A stretch of DNA of 64,000 nucleotides from Nigrospora sphaerica (taxonomy: Eukaryota; Ascomycota; Sordariomycetes; Amphisphaeriales; Apiosporaceae): contig JAGVVL010000001.1 of NCBI GenBank assembly GCA_018287875.1, positions 7,440,001-7,504,000 of the forward strand, written 5' to 3'. A model generated the notes under the pieces. It made no database searches. It saw nothing but the letters and a program-made list of their open reading frames with translations, and was not told where the DNA came from. Every line of letters begins with the position of its first letter. Position 1 is the stretch's first letter. The position numbers and the translations under genes were made by a program. Of this stretch, positions 34,586 through 47,162 are shown piece by piece.

Positions 34586-35640
34586 GGCAAAAGGCCCGCC
34601 GCCGCAAGCAGGCGCTTTCGATGCTTGGTACGAGCGAAAGGGCAGAAAGCCAATTACTTGACCAGGCGGGCGGAGGCAAGAAGTCATCGGCCAGGTCGGT
34701 ACCAGGCAGGGCCAGCTGTTGGTTCCAAGCCCAGACCTGGACGAGGAGCTGCCCTCCTGGGCACTCTCGGACGACTTGGACCCGAACTTCGCACCAAGCG
34801 AGGCTCGGGCCCGAGCTACATCGATGCTACGACCCCCGCCTCTCCTTACCCACACGTCACCACGTCACTTCTATTACGAACACCTCTACATGCCCGTCAC
34901 AAGCCCGGCTGTTCTAGACTCTGGTTATATCCGCAATCGCATGGCTTATCTTCCCACTGCTCGGCTCGGGACCCTGGCGTCGATACTGGCCGGTCAGGTG
35001 CCCCTGAGGGACCCCGCCCGGGGGCATTGCGGGGTAACGGATACGGTGCATATCACAACTCTGGTTGCTCATTATCTCCCACGATTTGGGTGCCAACACC
35101 TACCGCTTTGGGAATAGAAGGATCACTATTACAGAGCGACCCCGGCTTGCATAACGGGCGCACCGTTCAACACAGCAAGCCGGTCTCGCGGATCTGCCGC
35201 TGGGTGTTTACATCTCGCGCGTCAGGCGTTTGGGGGCGGGAAACGGTCCTGTCCGGAATGTTCGGATCCGCCATTTGTCGTTTCCACATGATTGTCCGTA
35301 TGGACTCGCGTTAAATGACACATTTTGTATAAAACACGACGTGTGGCTTGATTGTACCAGACGATCCAGACACGGCGATTGCATTCTCATCGGCGCAGCG
35401 GCTTGCGATTATTTCAAAGGAAAAAAGGTTACCCGGTATCGGGTTTGGCCACGGTGTTGCACAGAAGAATAGATAATCCGTATTTATGTAGCTTCAACCA
35501 TATGTTCAGCATGAATCTTGTGCCGGGTATTACCTGGAAACCCCAGTATGCGATGTGCCTTTCCGTCCCATTCGCTGTATGCTCCCGGTAGCCATGGCCG
35601 CACACGCACGCACACACGCTCACACTCACAGTCGCACACC

Positions 35641-35675
<35 letters not shown>

Positions 35676-37704
35676 ACGCACACGGATTTGCACCTAAACA
35701 CGCCAAGAGGGATCTCGATTCGCCCATCATCCATACCCTGCATCTCTTATTAGCAAGGTAAATCGTCATTGCATAAGTAGTGGGTTGCGGTGCCACAGCA
35801 CGGCTCAGCTCTCGATGCCCGACGGGCAAGGAGGTTGAGCTAAGCACATTCCTTTGACTATGCGCACCGGTGCCACCCGTGTTATCCCCAACGCGGCATG
35901 TTGTCGGCGCCGGTGTGCGCCGCCTTCCCCCTCCCTCTCCTTTGCTCATCTGTAGGTCGGCCTGATGACGGGTTAGTGTTTCTCATCGCCCCCCCTTCGC
36001 AAACGCTGCCACCACCCAATCGCGACGACGCAGCCTGCGGAGTCAAGTCCGGTAATGACGCGCCGTACGGTCACTCGGCGGGCATGCCGTGTCAGCCCTG
36101 GGAATGGATTCTTTTGTCGCTCCCGCCGAGAGCGTGACGGCCCCCACCGTGGCCGAGGTGTGGGAGGATACCACTGGAGGGCAAGGTTGCGTGAATGGGA
36201 TGTGTGTATCCATGCCGTACGTGGGACCCGAAGGCTCTCGAGGTCGGGGAGGCACGACGCGCGGGCGCAACCCACTACGCCGGCCCAGGCATAGCCCGCG
36301 GCGGGCCAGAGGGATGTGCGCGGGAAGGGAAGGAGGGGGGCTGCGGCCTAACTAAGGTTGCCTGACCGAGCGCCTGCGTCGGTGGCTTACGGAGATGACG
36401 ACGCCCCCGTCTGAGGTAGAGGCGGGCGTTTGTTATCGTTCCGTGGTCGGCGGACGTGTGCCGTTGTCGGCTCTCGGGGGAGAGGGGGCAACCTATCTAG
36501 GTTGAGTTTGGGTACCGGTAAGCTGCTCCGAGGTAGATAAGTTCTGTTTCCCCCCTAGGTGCTCGGTCACGCGTCTCCGGACCATCACTCTGTGGGGCTC
36601 TTGGATGAGGGTGAATTCGCTTTTCTCCTCCGTAAGAGTAACCGTGGTTCAGAAGATCATGCGGATGAAATGAAACCGACGTCGGCATGGCGTGCTTGTG
36701 GGTAGCCGTTTCGTAAAACTACATCGTCTGATCATTTGTTGCCGGCAGATCGATAGGAATGCGTTGAATGAGCACTAATCCTTCATAAAGACGTCGGGCT
36801 CGGCACGGGATCGTCACGTGGTCGTTCTTGCCGCTCGCCGGCTGTCCTGTGAGCCTTCCACGATCGCCCGCCATCGCCAAAGAGCAGGGGTATACATGGC
36901 CCCCTTCGTCTCCTGCGAGGCCCAAGTGACTCAAAGCATGTTTGGAATGCCACCGACCAATGTTACCGGGCGACGGATAGCTGCTGCTGGATACAAGTGA
37001 GAAGTACAGTGCCCCATCTCCAGGACATGCTCGCTGCAACAGCAAGAGACATATCGAACAGTACCCCCGCTGTTCGACGGCCGCCCTCTTTGCCTATCAG
37101 CACGATATGAAGCTACCTCGTATCTCGGCCGCTACGAAACACGCCTTGGCCGGCAGCATGTGAACGATACCAGAGAAAGTGAGGACCATGAGGTTCCGAC
37201 ACCCCATCTGTGGTTGCACGTCTTAGATGGTGGGAAATGTTTAAAGCTCCATGGGGAGACTGAAACTGCTGAGTTGTCGGCAACTAGTGACTGTGAGCAC
37301 CTCCAGTGTGGTTTGGGCTCTGTATGTGCCCTACGTGAGGTTATTTTGGAAATTGCATAGTGGGTTGGCTGTTTGTAGGTTGTCGGGGAATAGTGCATAA
37401 AGTGGTTGTTCCATAGATGTACCTATCCATCCACGTAACAGGGACCTTCTGCATCCACTAAAATGATCGACGCGAATTAGCCTTTTTGCGGGCCCTGTAG
37501 CGTGTCTGACGCAGTGTCGCCAAACTTTTGGACTTTGCACGTGGTTCGCAATGGCTGGCGATCTTTGCGACTCCTCCGTTGACCCCCTCCACGCATCACT
37601 TGATACCAACACCATTCTCGGTATGCGCCTAAACGAGGCGCGTTGCATGCCGGCGACCAGTGCGATCAGAATCAAGGACCGAACCGGAGCATAGGCAACA
37701 AGAC
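34586..37704. other. Gene-poor interval of 3.1 kb
   Basis: No recognised gene. Just after the Ecl1-type stop there is an open frame (34719-35117) starting with an acidic LDEELPSWALSDDLD-like segment, which might be an alternative 3' exon. An AC microsatellite lies at 35644-35673. The last 1 kb before SWC2 is AT-richer promoter DNA. Confidence 0.45.
35644..35673. repeat. (AC)n microsatellite
   Basis: About 15 AC units are flanked by degenerate CGCACACA repeats from about 35600 to 35690. Confidence 0.93.
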
Positions 37705-40636
37705 ATGGCGACCGACGGTGACGAGCGCATGGCGCTTGACCGTGCCGCAGAGTTCGAAAGCTCCAGCTCCGACAGCGAAAATGGCGGCGACAAGACGGTC
37801 CCAGCGCCTGAGGCTGAAGTGGAGTGGCTAGCTACGAACCGAGAGAAGCGCTCCACTGCCGGAAACCGCATGAAGTCGATGTTGGCTGTCGAGGAACCCG
37901 ACGACGAACTCGAGCTACTATTCGCCGAGGATGGCGACGACGCTGGCTTCTCTGAAGTCGACGATGGCGACGCGTCTGATGTGCACATGGACTCCTCTTC
38001 CGACGACGAGGACACCCAGGAGAACGGCGACGAAGAGGCCGGAGAAAAGGAGCTGGAGCGCCAGGCCCGTGAAAGCAAGCAGGCCGCCCGGAAGCGCAAG
38101 GCGCAGGAAGCCATACCCTTGAAGTTCCGCAAGAAGGTCAAGATAGCTGCAGATGCCACAAGCCCGGCGGCCACCAAGCCACCTCCCCGGCCTAAGAAGA
38201 AGTCGGAGCGCGCAAGCTGGCTGCCCACGTCTGCCGACATGCCGACACGCGCCTCGAAGCGTGAGACGACCATGATGAGCAAGGAGCAACTGCACCAGCA
38301 GATGGTGGAGCGAGAGGCCAAGCGGCTCAAACAGATAGAGGCCATGGAGCGCAAAGCTAGGAAAAGGGAAGCCTTAAGGAAGCCGCCAATGACTCAGGCC
38401 GAACGCCTGGCCGAAGCCGCCATCACGGAAAAAAGGAATGCCAAGAGTCTGAACCGTTGGGAAGAAGCAGAGAAACAGAGAGAAGAGGAACGGAGGGCCA
38501 AGCTGGCCGCACTGAACAGCAGGACTCTGAAAGGTCCGGTCGTCACTTTCTGGAGTGGTGTGGGGGAATGGGTGGACGGCAAGCTGAAGCATGTTGGCAA
38601 AATTGTCATCGCCGAGGAGAAGCCCGTGAAAAAAAAGCGTGCCTCTGTGGCTGGCGCGGAGCCACGCCAGGAAGTACTGCCGCAAGACGACAATGGCAAG
38701 GGAAAAGATACTGAGATGCCAGATCGGGCGCCGGCTCCTACCGCCAACCCGCCAGAGACCAAGACGGCCGGCGAGGGAGTCGGGATGCTGGATAAGCCAC
38801 TCCCGACAGCAGCCGTAGACGACGACAAGCTACCGGCTGCGCCGCCAAACCAGCCTGCTTCGGCCCCCCAGGAAGCCGGAGAACCGTCCACAACCGCCAA
38901 TAAGCCTTTGCAAGCAGGCCAGTCTGCAGCAACAGGGCCCGCAGAACTCGGCTCGGAACCCAGCGCCACCGAGACGAGGCTCCCCGCGCCAAAAACTCCA
39001 GATGTACCGGTGCCCGAGGTTCCGGCGCCCGAGATGAAAGCCCCCGAGACGAAGGCCCCCGAGACGAAGGCTCCCGAGACGAAGGCTCCCGAGACGAAGG
39101 CTCCCGAGACGAAGGCTCCCGAGACGAAGGCCCCCGTTATGAAGGCGCCCGAGATAAAGGCCTCTGAGATGAAACCACCTGACCTGAGCCCTTATACATC
39201 TAACATGTTCGCAGTGCCTGCTATGCCACCATCTCAGCAAGCATCGGCGACGAAGCCTCCGACGAACAGCTTCTTGGCACCGCCTCCCGGAGCCACGCAA
39301 AGCGGCCTATCCATGCCGGTTTTGGGCTATGCCACGCCATCAGCGACAGGCGACAAGGCGTCTAATGTACTGGCACCGCCTATGCCGGCACAGAGGCAAT
39401 CACCGTTATCTATGCCAAAACCCGATAACGGCTCACCACCAGTTCGGTCGCCGGCTCCTGCTCCCCCAGCGCAAACACAGGCTGCCGCGAAGCCGACGGC
39501 GAAACTGTCAGCGAAACCGAAGGGCCCCCAGGCCAACACGGCCAAGTCGAAAGCTCAGGCGCCGGTAGCAGCACCGCCGCCTCGCCCCCCCACGCCACCT
39601 GCGAATGGCAAGGCAGCCCGGAATTGTATTATCCTTCAAAATTTCGACGAAAACGCCATCAAGGAGAAAGCCGTGCAGACACACATCTTGTTCGGCCACG
39701 ATATGCCAAAGCTCGCGAGTCAGTCAAGCCGCTTTGACAGTCGGATTTCCAGAACGCTGACCAATTTCTGCAGAACCAGGACCTGCTCCCCGATGCGTCA
39801 TCACTCACCACCCAGCGCGATACCGGGACCCTAAGACTGGTCTGCCCTTCTACAACAGTCACGCGTATAAGGAGATACAGAGGTTGCAGCGCGGGGACTA
39901 CAAATGGAGCAGTCTACTCGGCGTCTGGGTCGGTGGTGGCTCGCTCGCCGCGACAGGCGTCCCCGCCAGGTTTTCGGACCCCAACGCACCGGCACCACCC
40001 AAGGAGACCGAGGCCAGCAAGGAGCCCCTATTGTCTGGTACGGGTAAGGCCGCTGAATATTCGCCGAGCGAGTCGAGTAAAGAACTCGGCACCCCCAACA
40101 CGAGCAGACCTCCACTCGCCACCCCCAGTACGGGCAAGCCTGCATTCGTTACCCCGAGCACGAACGAACCTGCTCAGGAAGTGGCCACCCCTAATCAGAC
40201 ACGCCAAGAGCCGCCCGATTTTGGTGCGAACAAAACTACTGAAACCACTGAAGCTGTAACGGTCAGCACCACCACAGAGCCCCAAGCCCCAAGTACAGGC
40301 AATCCTACCGAAGTCGCCCAAGCAACTACAGCCGTACGGGCTTTGGCTCCGACCCAGGGCAATGAGCCCACCGTATCCATGACGGAGGTGGTGCAGTCAG
40401 CTGTACCGTCTACGACTTCTCAGCTTCCAGCGGAAGTTATGCTGCTCCAGGCATCACCGGGCAGCGATGTTAAGTCAAACCCTCCACTTTCTGCACCTGG
40501 CCCTGATGCTGTCCCGCCGCCGGGCGTTCCCTTGACCGAAGCGTCAATCAAAGACACGGCAGCACCCTCAGGTGCACAAGCTGCGGTCGCGGGCGGATCG
40601 CTTGTAGATCTGCCAACACCAGTAGTTAAGGAATAA
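37705..40636 (+). CDS. SWC2: SWR1 complex subunit Swc2/Vps72 (YL1)
   Basis: H2A.Z-H2B-binding subunit of the SWR1 remodeller. Exons are 37705-39718 and 39774-40636, giving 958 residues. The 55-nt intron joins FGHDMPKLA to [20 protein letters not shown]. The ATG at 37705 gives an N-terminus before the YL1 region: [20 protein letters not shown], acidic blocks, LKFRKKVKI, then [21 protein letters not shown] and the Arg/Glu-rich helix. The YL1_C domain (about 640-725) shows [21 protein letters not shown]. Between them is a Pro/Ala/Lys-rich linker with tandem PETKA units (about 443-490), and after YL1_C there is a 230-residue Thr/Pro tail. Both make it longer than I expect for the family. Confidence 0.94.
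39031..39150 (+). repeat. In-frame 15-nt tandem repeat (PETKA units)
   Basis: Units of 15 nt based on CCCGAGACGAAGGCT are nearly identical in the middle and degenerate at both ends ([15 protein letters not shown]). They keep the SWC2 frame. Confidence 0.92.
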
Positions 40637-40802
40637 GCGGAATGCCAAACAGTGTATGGTTATATTGAAGAGCCCCAGTGCTCATTAATAAAGAACATAA
40701 GATTCCTGAGACGCCACGAACTCCCGAGACTCCGATCCATGCCAGTGCCTTCGCGACGGGGACAAGAAGGACTTTGCGTGGGTAGCCAGCCTCACTGCCC
40801 GT

Positions 40803-41232
40803 TTAGCTCCTCCGCTTGGTCTTGTTCTTCTTGTCTTTGTAGCTGGGAAACACAATCTTGTTGCATTTGCGCCTTTTCTCGATGCGCTTCTTCGGGTTGC
40901 TCTTGCTTGAGGACTTGGCGGGCTCGACATCCATGGCGACTACATCTGTTAGTCTGGAGCGGGTGGAGAGGCCGGGGCGGGCAAGGATCCTTCTCACCAT
41001 CTTCGCTCGTAGTCTCGGCAGCGGCCCCATCGGCGGCGGCGGCGGCAGCCTCGTCTTGGCCGTCGACGATCTTCATCTGCTCGGGGTTGGGCTCCGGCTT
41101 GGGCTGGGCGGCGGTTTCGAGGAGCTTGGCCGACAGGCGCTCGAGGCGCGCCGCCTCGACGGGGCCGAAGACATTGCGCTTGAGACGCTGGTTGTTGGCC
41201 TTGACCGTGCTGGCTCGGGAGCTTTTGGCCAT
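40803..41232 (-). CDS. Small nucleolar DUF2423 protein (YBL028C/LLPH-like)
   Basis: Exons are 41232-40998 and 40945-40803, joined across a 52-nt intron (GTGAGA/CAG), giving 125 residues. The N-terminus MAKSSRASTVKANNQRLKRN and the following VFGPVEAARLERLSAKL match DUF2423, found in yeast YBL028C and related to animal LLPH, a nucleolar protein of large-subunit assembly. An acidic/Ala-rich middle is followed by a very basic C-terminus (RIEKRRKCNKIVFPSYKDKKNKTKRRS), a likely nucleolar signal. It converges with SWC2, with 166 bp between stops. Confidence 0.88.
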
Positions 41233-42453
41233 GGCGAACGGTATGCGTAGGCGCTTCTTGGGGGGGAGGGTTGGCGAAGAGGGAGGGGCTGCGAGATGCG
41301 CGGCGGCGGGCAGACTTCCACGAAGCGTGCAAGTGGCAGTGGGGGATAGGATTATGAAGATTGTGTCTGTCTCGGTTAGTAGTTGGAAGTTTACCGCTGT
41401 ACGGGAGGGTGTCGGTGGGATTTGCGCCGTTATCCACAAAAATTCTTATCAGGCGCTGGCGGGAAGACTTTCTTTTCTGGCGGGTGGTCCTAATCGGATT
41501 ACCAGGAAGTGCAAACAGGCCGGCTCCATTAGTATGTTAGTACATAGGCTAGTTTGTACTCGTATATATGTAGGCGGACGGTGGGGTCGTCAAGCACACA
41601 GGGTCCATCACCAGCCAGTGCAGATTGTGGTTGTATACAAGTAAATCAGCGTGGTTGGTGGCACGCTTCAGTACTTCTATTCAGATTTGATTTGTTGCTT
41701 GATGGCCTCCATCTGGTGCTATTGACATCCCACCCTATGGGTTCCAGTGTCGCTCGTCCCGCCCGGCAATTCCCGACTCTCATGGCGAAGCTGGGTAACA
41801 AAAGTACATATGCGCATAAAAGCTTTGTACTTGAGGTACGTAAATGCATCTTAGTTTACGAGCGAGTGCCATGTACAATCACCCCCGGGGTGGCACATAG
41901 TTCTTCTGGATTGGGAAGGCGGTCGAGGCTGGTGCCGGCGGCTCGCGCTGATGCTGGTGTTGCTGCTGGGCTGGCGCTGCGACCCTGGCGTCGACGACAC
42001 CCTGCGATGATGGCAGCGAGGCATCCATACCTGTAAAGTCCCTTTGCTCTTTCACCTACCTGGCTCTCGGGACCCTCTGTGCCTCTCCCAAAAACCGTCT
42101 CCTAGCTCGCCCGTAGCTACGTTACACCCTCCTGCTCGCCCGTGGCCTCTTCCGTTCTCGGGTCTCCCGTCTCCAGGTCCAGAACCCGCTCTCATCCGTT
42201 GCGCTCACCTTCCTGGTCTCCCTGGGCCGTACGCGACGACCCATACCTACATACACACTGCATACCTACGTCTTTCATTAGGGCCGTACAAAGGCGCAGA
42301 AGAGGTAGCTGGGTCTCGTCGCACCCGCGCCGCTACCGCGTTCCGAGGGTCTCTCGCCGTTGCCCCCGGGGGGAACAGCTACCCTTGCTGCGACGCCTTC
42401 CCCATGAGGCGCCCAAGACCAAGAAACGGCCGCCTCGGTAGACGGTAGCGAAG
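41233..42453. promoter_or_regulatory. Divergent promoter region DUF2423/SIZ ligase
   Basis: 1.2 kb between divergent starts, pyrimidine-rich over the last 400 bp. No gene or recognised site is seen. Confidence 0.45.
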
Positions 42454-44692
42454 ATGGCATCATCCAACTCTACCCGAGAGATCAGCGCTCTCTCTATGCA
42501 GCTGAGCTCCTTATTGAACCGCCAACTGCAGTCCATCTGTGCCATCAATGGTCTGAAAACCAGTGGTGTCAAGGCGGATTTGCAGAAACGGATAATTGGA
42601 GGTACGTCAGGCAACAGCGACCGAGCTGATCCATTCTTATCCATCATGGCCGCTTGGGTTTGGCACTGGTCGAGTGGTAGAATCGAGGCCTGCGCTCAGA
42701 GGACTTGCGACCGCTACCACTCGCATCACCACCACCCTTACAATCACCCCTCAACTCCCCATAACTAATGTACCACACTTTTTGGGGCCCCGAACCGCCT
42801 CAACCATCTAAGCTCCCATCGGAACTCAACGCTAACCCTTCCCTGCCAAACAGCCTTACAGGAGAACCTTCACGCCGACCCGGCGCTCTACGCGCAACTC
42901 CGAAGCACGATCCAGAATATGGCCGGGAATGGGCGCAACAACCCGGTCCCGCCGCCGCCGCAGAGCAACGGCGTTGCCGTGAATGGTTACGGTCGCGGCG
43001 CTGCATACCCTGGTCACAGCTCCCCCCACCAAGCGCCGCCGGCACAAGGCCATGTCTTCGGTCAGGCCAGCTTCAGCAACTACGCGCCTACCCAAGGTCG
43101 CTCTACCTACGGAATGGGCAGTCCAGGAACCGCCGGCATGAAGTCAGGTAAGCGCTTCCGCCCACGTTGCCTGCTGTCCGATCATGACTGATTCGGGTGG
43201 TGCCCAGGTGGTGTGACCCTCCACTTCAACCCGAGCCCTTTCTACATAGTGCAGTCTCAAGTTGGAGTGACGCGTATTTGCGAAGGTAAGTTGGATTCCC
43301 ATGCGCATCCTGTTGTCCCCCAAGAGGCCATTTCTTTCGAAGCCGTCGGTGCTTTGCTACGAGGCAACGCACAGCACCTCGCGTCACGGCCAAATCAAAC
43401 TCGGGTCCTTTTGGCATGCAACGATGTGCAACGCACTGACGAATGGAATTTCCAGCCATGGCCCAACATCGTAATTCGGTCCATATCGCACTAAAGGCCA
43501 GCGATAGCCAGGCCTTACAGCAGTGTGCCATCGACAAGTCGTACCGCGTCATGGTGTTCTGCGCCGGTGACGACCAGGGCGTTCAGGATGTTGCCTTCCC
43601 GCACCAGTCTGAGCTCAAGGTCAATGGTGACGAGATAAAGGCCAATCTGCGAGGCCTCAAGGGGAAACCGGGCACAACACGACCAGTCGACATCACCAAG
43701 GCCCTCCGCCTGGACAAGATATCTTACGTGAACAATGTTGAGTTCACTTATGCGCTGACCAACAAGGTGAACTTTGACCCGTCACGTCCCTGGACATCTC
43801 CAGTGAGCCATTCATCTTTCAACCTACCTATCCAAGTGGTGGGGCGCTTCGGCGATTGTTCGTCTTGTTGCGCCGGGTGCTGTTTCCTGGGCTGTTTTTA
43901 AATACTCCCTCTGGTTGTAAAAGATACAGGTACTGACTACCGGAGCAGAAGTTCTTCCTCGCCATTTATATCTGCAAGGCTGTGCCTGTTGAAGACCTCG
44001 TGGCTCGCATTAAGGGAAAGAAGATCCCGAGGGCTTCGGTTATACAGGAGCTCACCAAAACAGCTCACGACCCTGATGTCGTGGCCACATCCCAGGTCTT
44101 GTCCTTGAGATGCCCTCTCAGCTATACGAGGCTGCGGGCGCCGTGCCGATCCGTCTCTTGCAACCACATCCAGTGTTTCGACGCCACGTCCTACTTGCAG
44201 CTGCAAGAGCAAGGACCGCAGTGGGTGTGTCCCATCTGCAGCAAACCGGCTACTTTCGAGAACCTCGCCGTGGATGACTACGTGAGGGAAATCCTGGAAA
44301 ATACGTCCGAGTCGACGGAGCAGGTGACAATCGAGCCCGACGGCCAGTGGAAGAAGCAGAGCGCAGGCGAGCCGGAGCCCCCAAAAGCCCGCAAGAGGCT
44401 GTTCTCGAGCACGACCACGGAGCGTATCATTGACGACGACGATGACGTCGTGGCTTTGGACGATATCAGCGTCCCCAGTGCTCGCCAAGCGCAGACGCCC
44501 ATTCACTCGATGCTCAGCACACCGGCACCAGCATCAGCCAGCGGATCAGCATCGGGCAGTCGCAAAAGAACGTCCGAGGTGATCGACTTAACACTGAGTG
44601 ACGACGAGGACACGCCTGCGCGGGCCCCCAAGCGCCAGAACGTGGGCGCAACACCGAATCTGAACTTTCCCAACTTCCAATCGTTTTCATAA
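42454..44692 (+). CDS. SUMO E3 ligase, Siz/PIAS family
   Basis: Exons are 42454-42601, 42854-43147, 43208-43285, 43456-43766 and 43949-44692, all frame-compatible, giving 524 residues. Order: SAP domain (about 10-60; LNRQLQSICAINGLKTSGVKADLQKRI), a Pro/Gln/Gly linker, PINIT domain (about 150-285), SP-RING (about 325-385) with C332, C343, C348, H350, C353, C371 and C374, and a C-terminal SUMO-interacting motif VIDLTLSDDED (488-498). SAP contacts DNA, PINIT helps select substrate, the SP-RING binds the Ubc9-SUMO thioester, and the SIM holds SUMO. Only one clear Siz-type gene is in the window, so I do not choose between SIZ1, SIZ2 and Pli1 names. Confidence 0.94.
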
Positions 44693-45973
44693 GGCGGGAA
44701 GAAAAGGGGCAGGGTGTTGGCAGAAGAAAGCATTCAAACCTAGCGGCATTCCGGGGTTTTCATGAGCCACTTCTTATGCGCAGGGCCTCGGGGGACTGAC
44801 AGTAATTTCCTTCTGCATTGGACCGGCGTTCAGGTGGCATGGCATGGCATACGGCATATGGCATATGATTCGACAGGGAGGCTCGTACTTTGTGGATGTG
44901 TGCGCTGCACCAAGTGCAAAACTGGCTTGGCTTGCCGTGGTGCAATATCGCAAGATCGCGTGTCGCCAGAGGGGTGGGCGAGCCGCACATGGACACGGGC
45001 CGGCTATTCTGCGGGCAGGAGATGGACGAACCTATATGTGGATCGATTGTTCTACTGACGGAAGATGGGCTCATGCCCCCAAAGCGAGAGCGGGAGAGCA
45101 AGCCGCATTCATGCCGAGCAGCAATCAAGACACTCACGTTGATAGATGTACGAATGGGTACATAGATGACGACTGGAAATACACCATATGTCACTGCTTG
45201 GACCCAGCTGGCCTACAGGGTGTTTTCGGTGCAGCAGCACAGAGCTTATTATAGTCCTGGCGACTCTCGCGGTCTTGTTTTGTCGATCCTTGAGTCCGCT
45301 GTCTCAGCCTGCGCTCTGGCTCTTCGCCGGCTGTGTGTTATGAGAGGGATTTCCGATGCTCTGTACACCCAGGCATCTGTTGAGTAGGAGCTGGAGCTCA
45401 CTGGAGGCAGGGAGAGTGCCGTCGGCAGGCGCATGGGAGGATGTACGTATCTGTGGCGGGTGTTCGCCTAACTCCCTGCGGTTGCCCCACCAAAACTTGG
45501 GGTACCCTTCACGACTACACCGTACCTGCCTCTCAAGGTCGCTAAAAGGAACATTACCCACATGCCCTGATATATCCATCCTGGATAGCTGGAGGGTAGC
45601 TAACAAGTACCTCTTACATGTGCATACTTCGGCGTCTCGCTCCCCATCACGACCCGTCTTTCTTCCTTCTTCAGTCCTGCGCCCTGGGTTCTCTCTGCCT
45701 CGACCGAAACAAAAGACGTAGGCGCTTCATGCCACGACCCGAACCGCGAGACGGATCCGACGACTAAGCCACCGAAACGGGGTGTGCTCGGCCACCTTCC
45801 AGCTTCCCCCCCCCCAGCCAACAGAGACGACTGCAGTTCGGGGTCCCGGCTACACTGCACAGCAGCGCCTTGGGCCTCCTCCGCGCGCCCCCTCAAGACG
45901 GAACGACCGACCAGCAGCACGCGCGCACGCACCAGCAACCCGCCCCGGCGCCCGGCTTTTCCTGTCCGTCGCC
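44693..45973. other. Intergenic, TRS33 promoter
   Basis: 1.3 kb without a supported gene. A short GGCATGGCATACGGCATATGGCATATG near-repeat lies at 44836-44865. Confidence 0.5.
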
Positions 45974-47162
45974 ATGTCGTCTTTCGATCAGCCCATGCCG
46001 CCCTTCAACGCGTCGGACCCGAGCGCCTCGTTCCTCAGCTCGTCGTGCCTCGACCTGCTGCTCATCGAGATCGTGCCCATGGCGTACCGCGTCGCCAACG
46101 AGGTGGACGCGGCGGCAACAGCGGTGTCACCGTCGTCGGGTGGTCCCGAGGACCCCAAGAAGACGGGCGGTGACGGCGCCGTCGGGACGAGCCCGCCGCC
46201 GGACGCCGCCGGCCGGCGCCGGGGGGCCAGCCCCGCGGGCGCCGGGCACCTGGACGAGGACGAGGAGCGCGACGCCGTCTTCTGCCGCCTCGAGTCGCTG
46301 GGGTACCGCGTGGGCCTGGGCCTGGTCGAACGGTACGTGACATTTCCTCTGGACGAGCCATGAAGAGAGGGGGAACGAGACGGGGAGACGGGGGAAGCCC
46401 CTTTCCTTCCTGTCCGCCGTACACTTCACATGTGAAGAACGAGAGAGAGAGAGGGGGGGAGAGGGAGAACGGGGGGCGCATCCGTTCTTGATATGTCCTT
46501 GTGGGCTGACACGCGGCCCTCTGCCGGCCCGCCCCCCCGCCGCAGCTTCTCGCGCGACCGGCCGCGCTTCAACGACACGCTCGACGTCATCAAGTTCCTC
46601 TGCAAGGACCTCTGGACCCTCGTCTTCAAGAAGCAGGTCGACAACCTCAAGACCAACCACCGCGGCATCTACGTGCTAACGGACAACGCCTTCCGCCCCC
46701 TGGCGCGCATGAGCACCGAGCCCGGCGGTCAGGCCGTCGTTCGGGCCCAGCCGGTAAGTCCACGGCGCCTTTCCTCTCTTGCGCACTCGCCCTCCCTCCT
46801 CCTCCTTCCCCTCCCCCAAGTTTTCATCTTCTTTGCTCCGCGGCCATTCCACTTCTGTCCTGGAAGTACTCAAAGCCAATGGCGAGCCGCCGGACGGCCA
46901 CAATGGAAGGGCCCGGGGAAAGGAGAGCGTCTCCGGGGCTGCGCCAACCCAGAGAACCGCACCGTGCACGCACGGGAGAAGGTGACGTGGAAACATGGAC
47001 GGACGGCCCCCAGCTGATTCCCTATTCCAGTTCTTGTGGTTTCCATGCGGCATCGTGCGAGGCGCACTGGCGGCCCTGGGCATCAACGCTACCGTTCAGG
47101 CCGAGACCAACGAGCTGCCTGGCGCGATATTCCAGATCAAGACCTTGGCATCTAAGTCGTGA
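45974..47162 (+). CDS. TRS33: TRAPP complex subunit Trs33 (TRAPPC6-like)
   Basis: Exons are 45974-46332, 46546-46753 and 47031-47162, giving 232 residues. TRAPP acts as a Rab exchange and tethering complex at ER-Golgi and Golgi membranes. Family features are SCLDLLLIEIVPMAYRVANE near the N-terminus, the segment LESLGYRVGLGLVERFSRDRPRF across intron 1, DTLDVIKFLCKDLWTLVFKKQVDNLKTNHRGIYVL, and the C-terminal FLWFPCGIVRGALAALGINATV. A roughly 55-residue Gly/Pro/Asp-rich insert (about 38-95) separates the first helix from the rest, making the protein longer than the usual 150-180 residues. Introns of 213 and 277 nt are long for this window. Confidence 0.92.

Noticed and set aside
37660..37704. 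GTG start for SWC2
   Set aside because: The first ATG in frame at 37705 is the natural eukaryotic start and retains the whole YL1 region.
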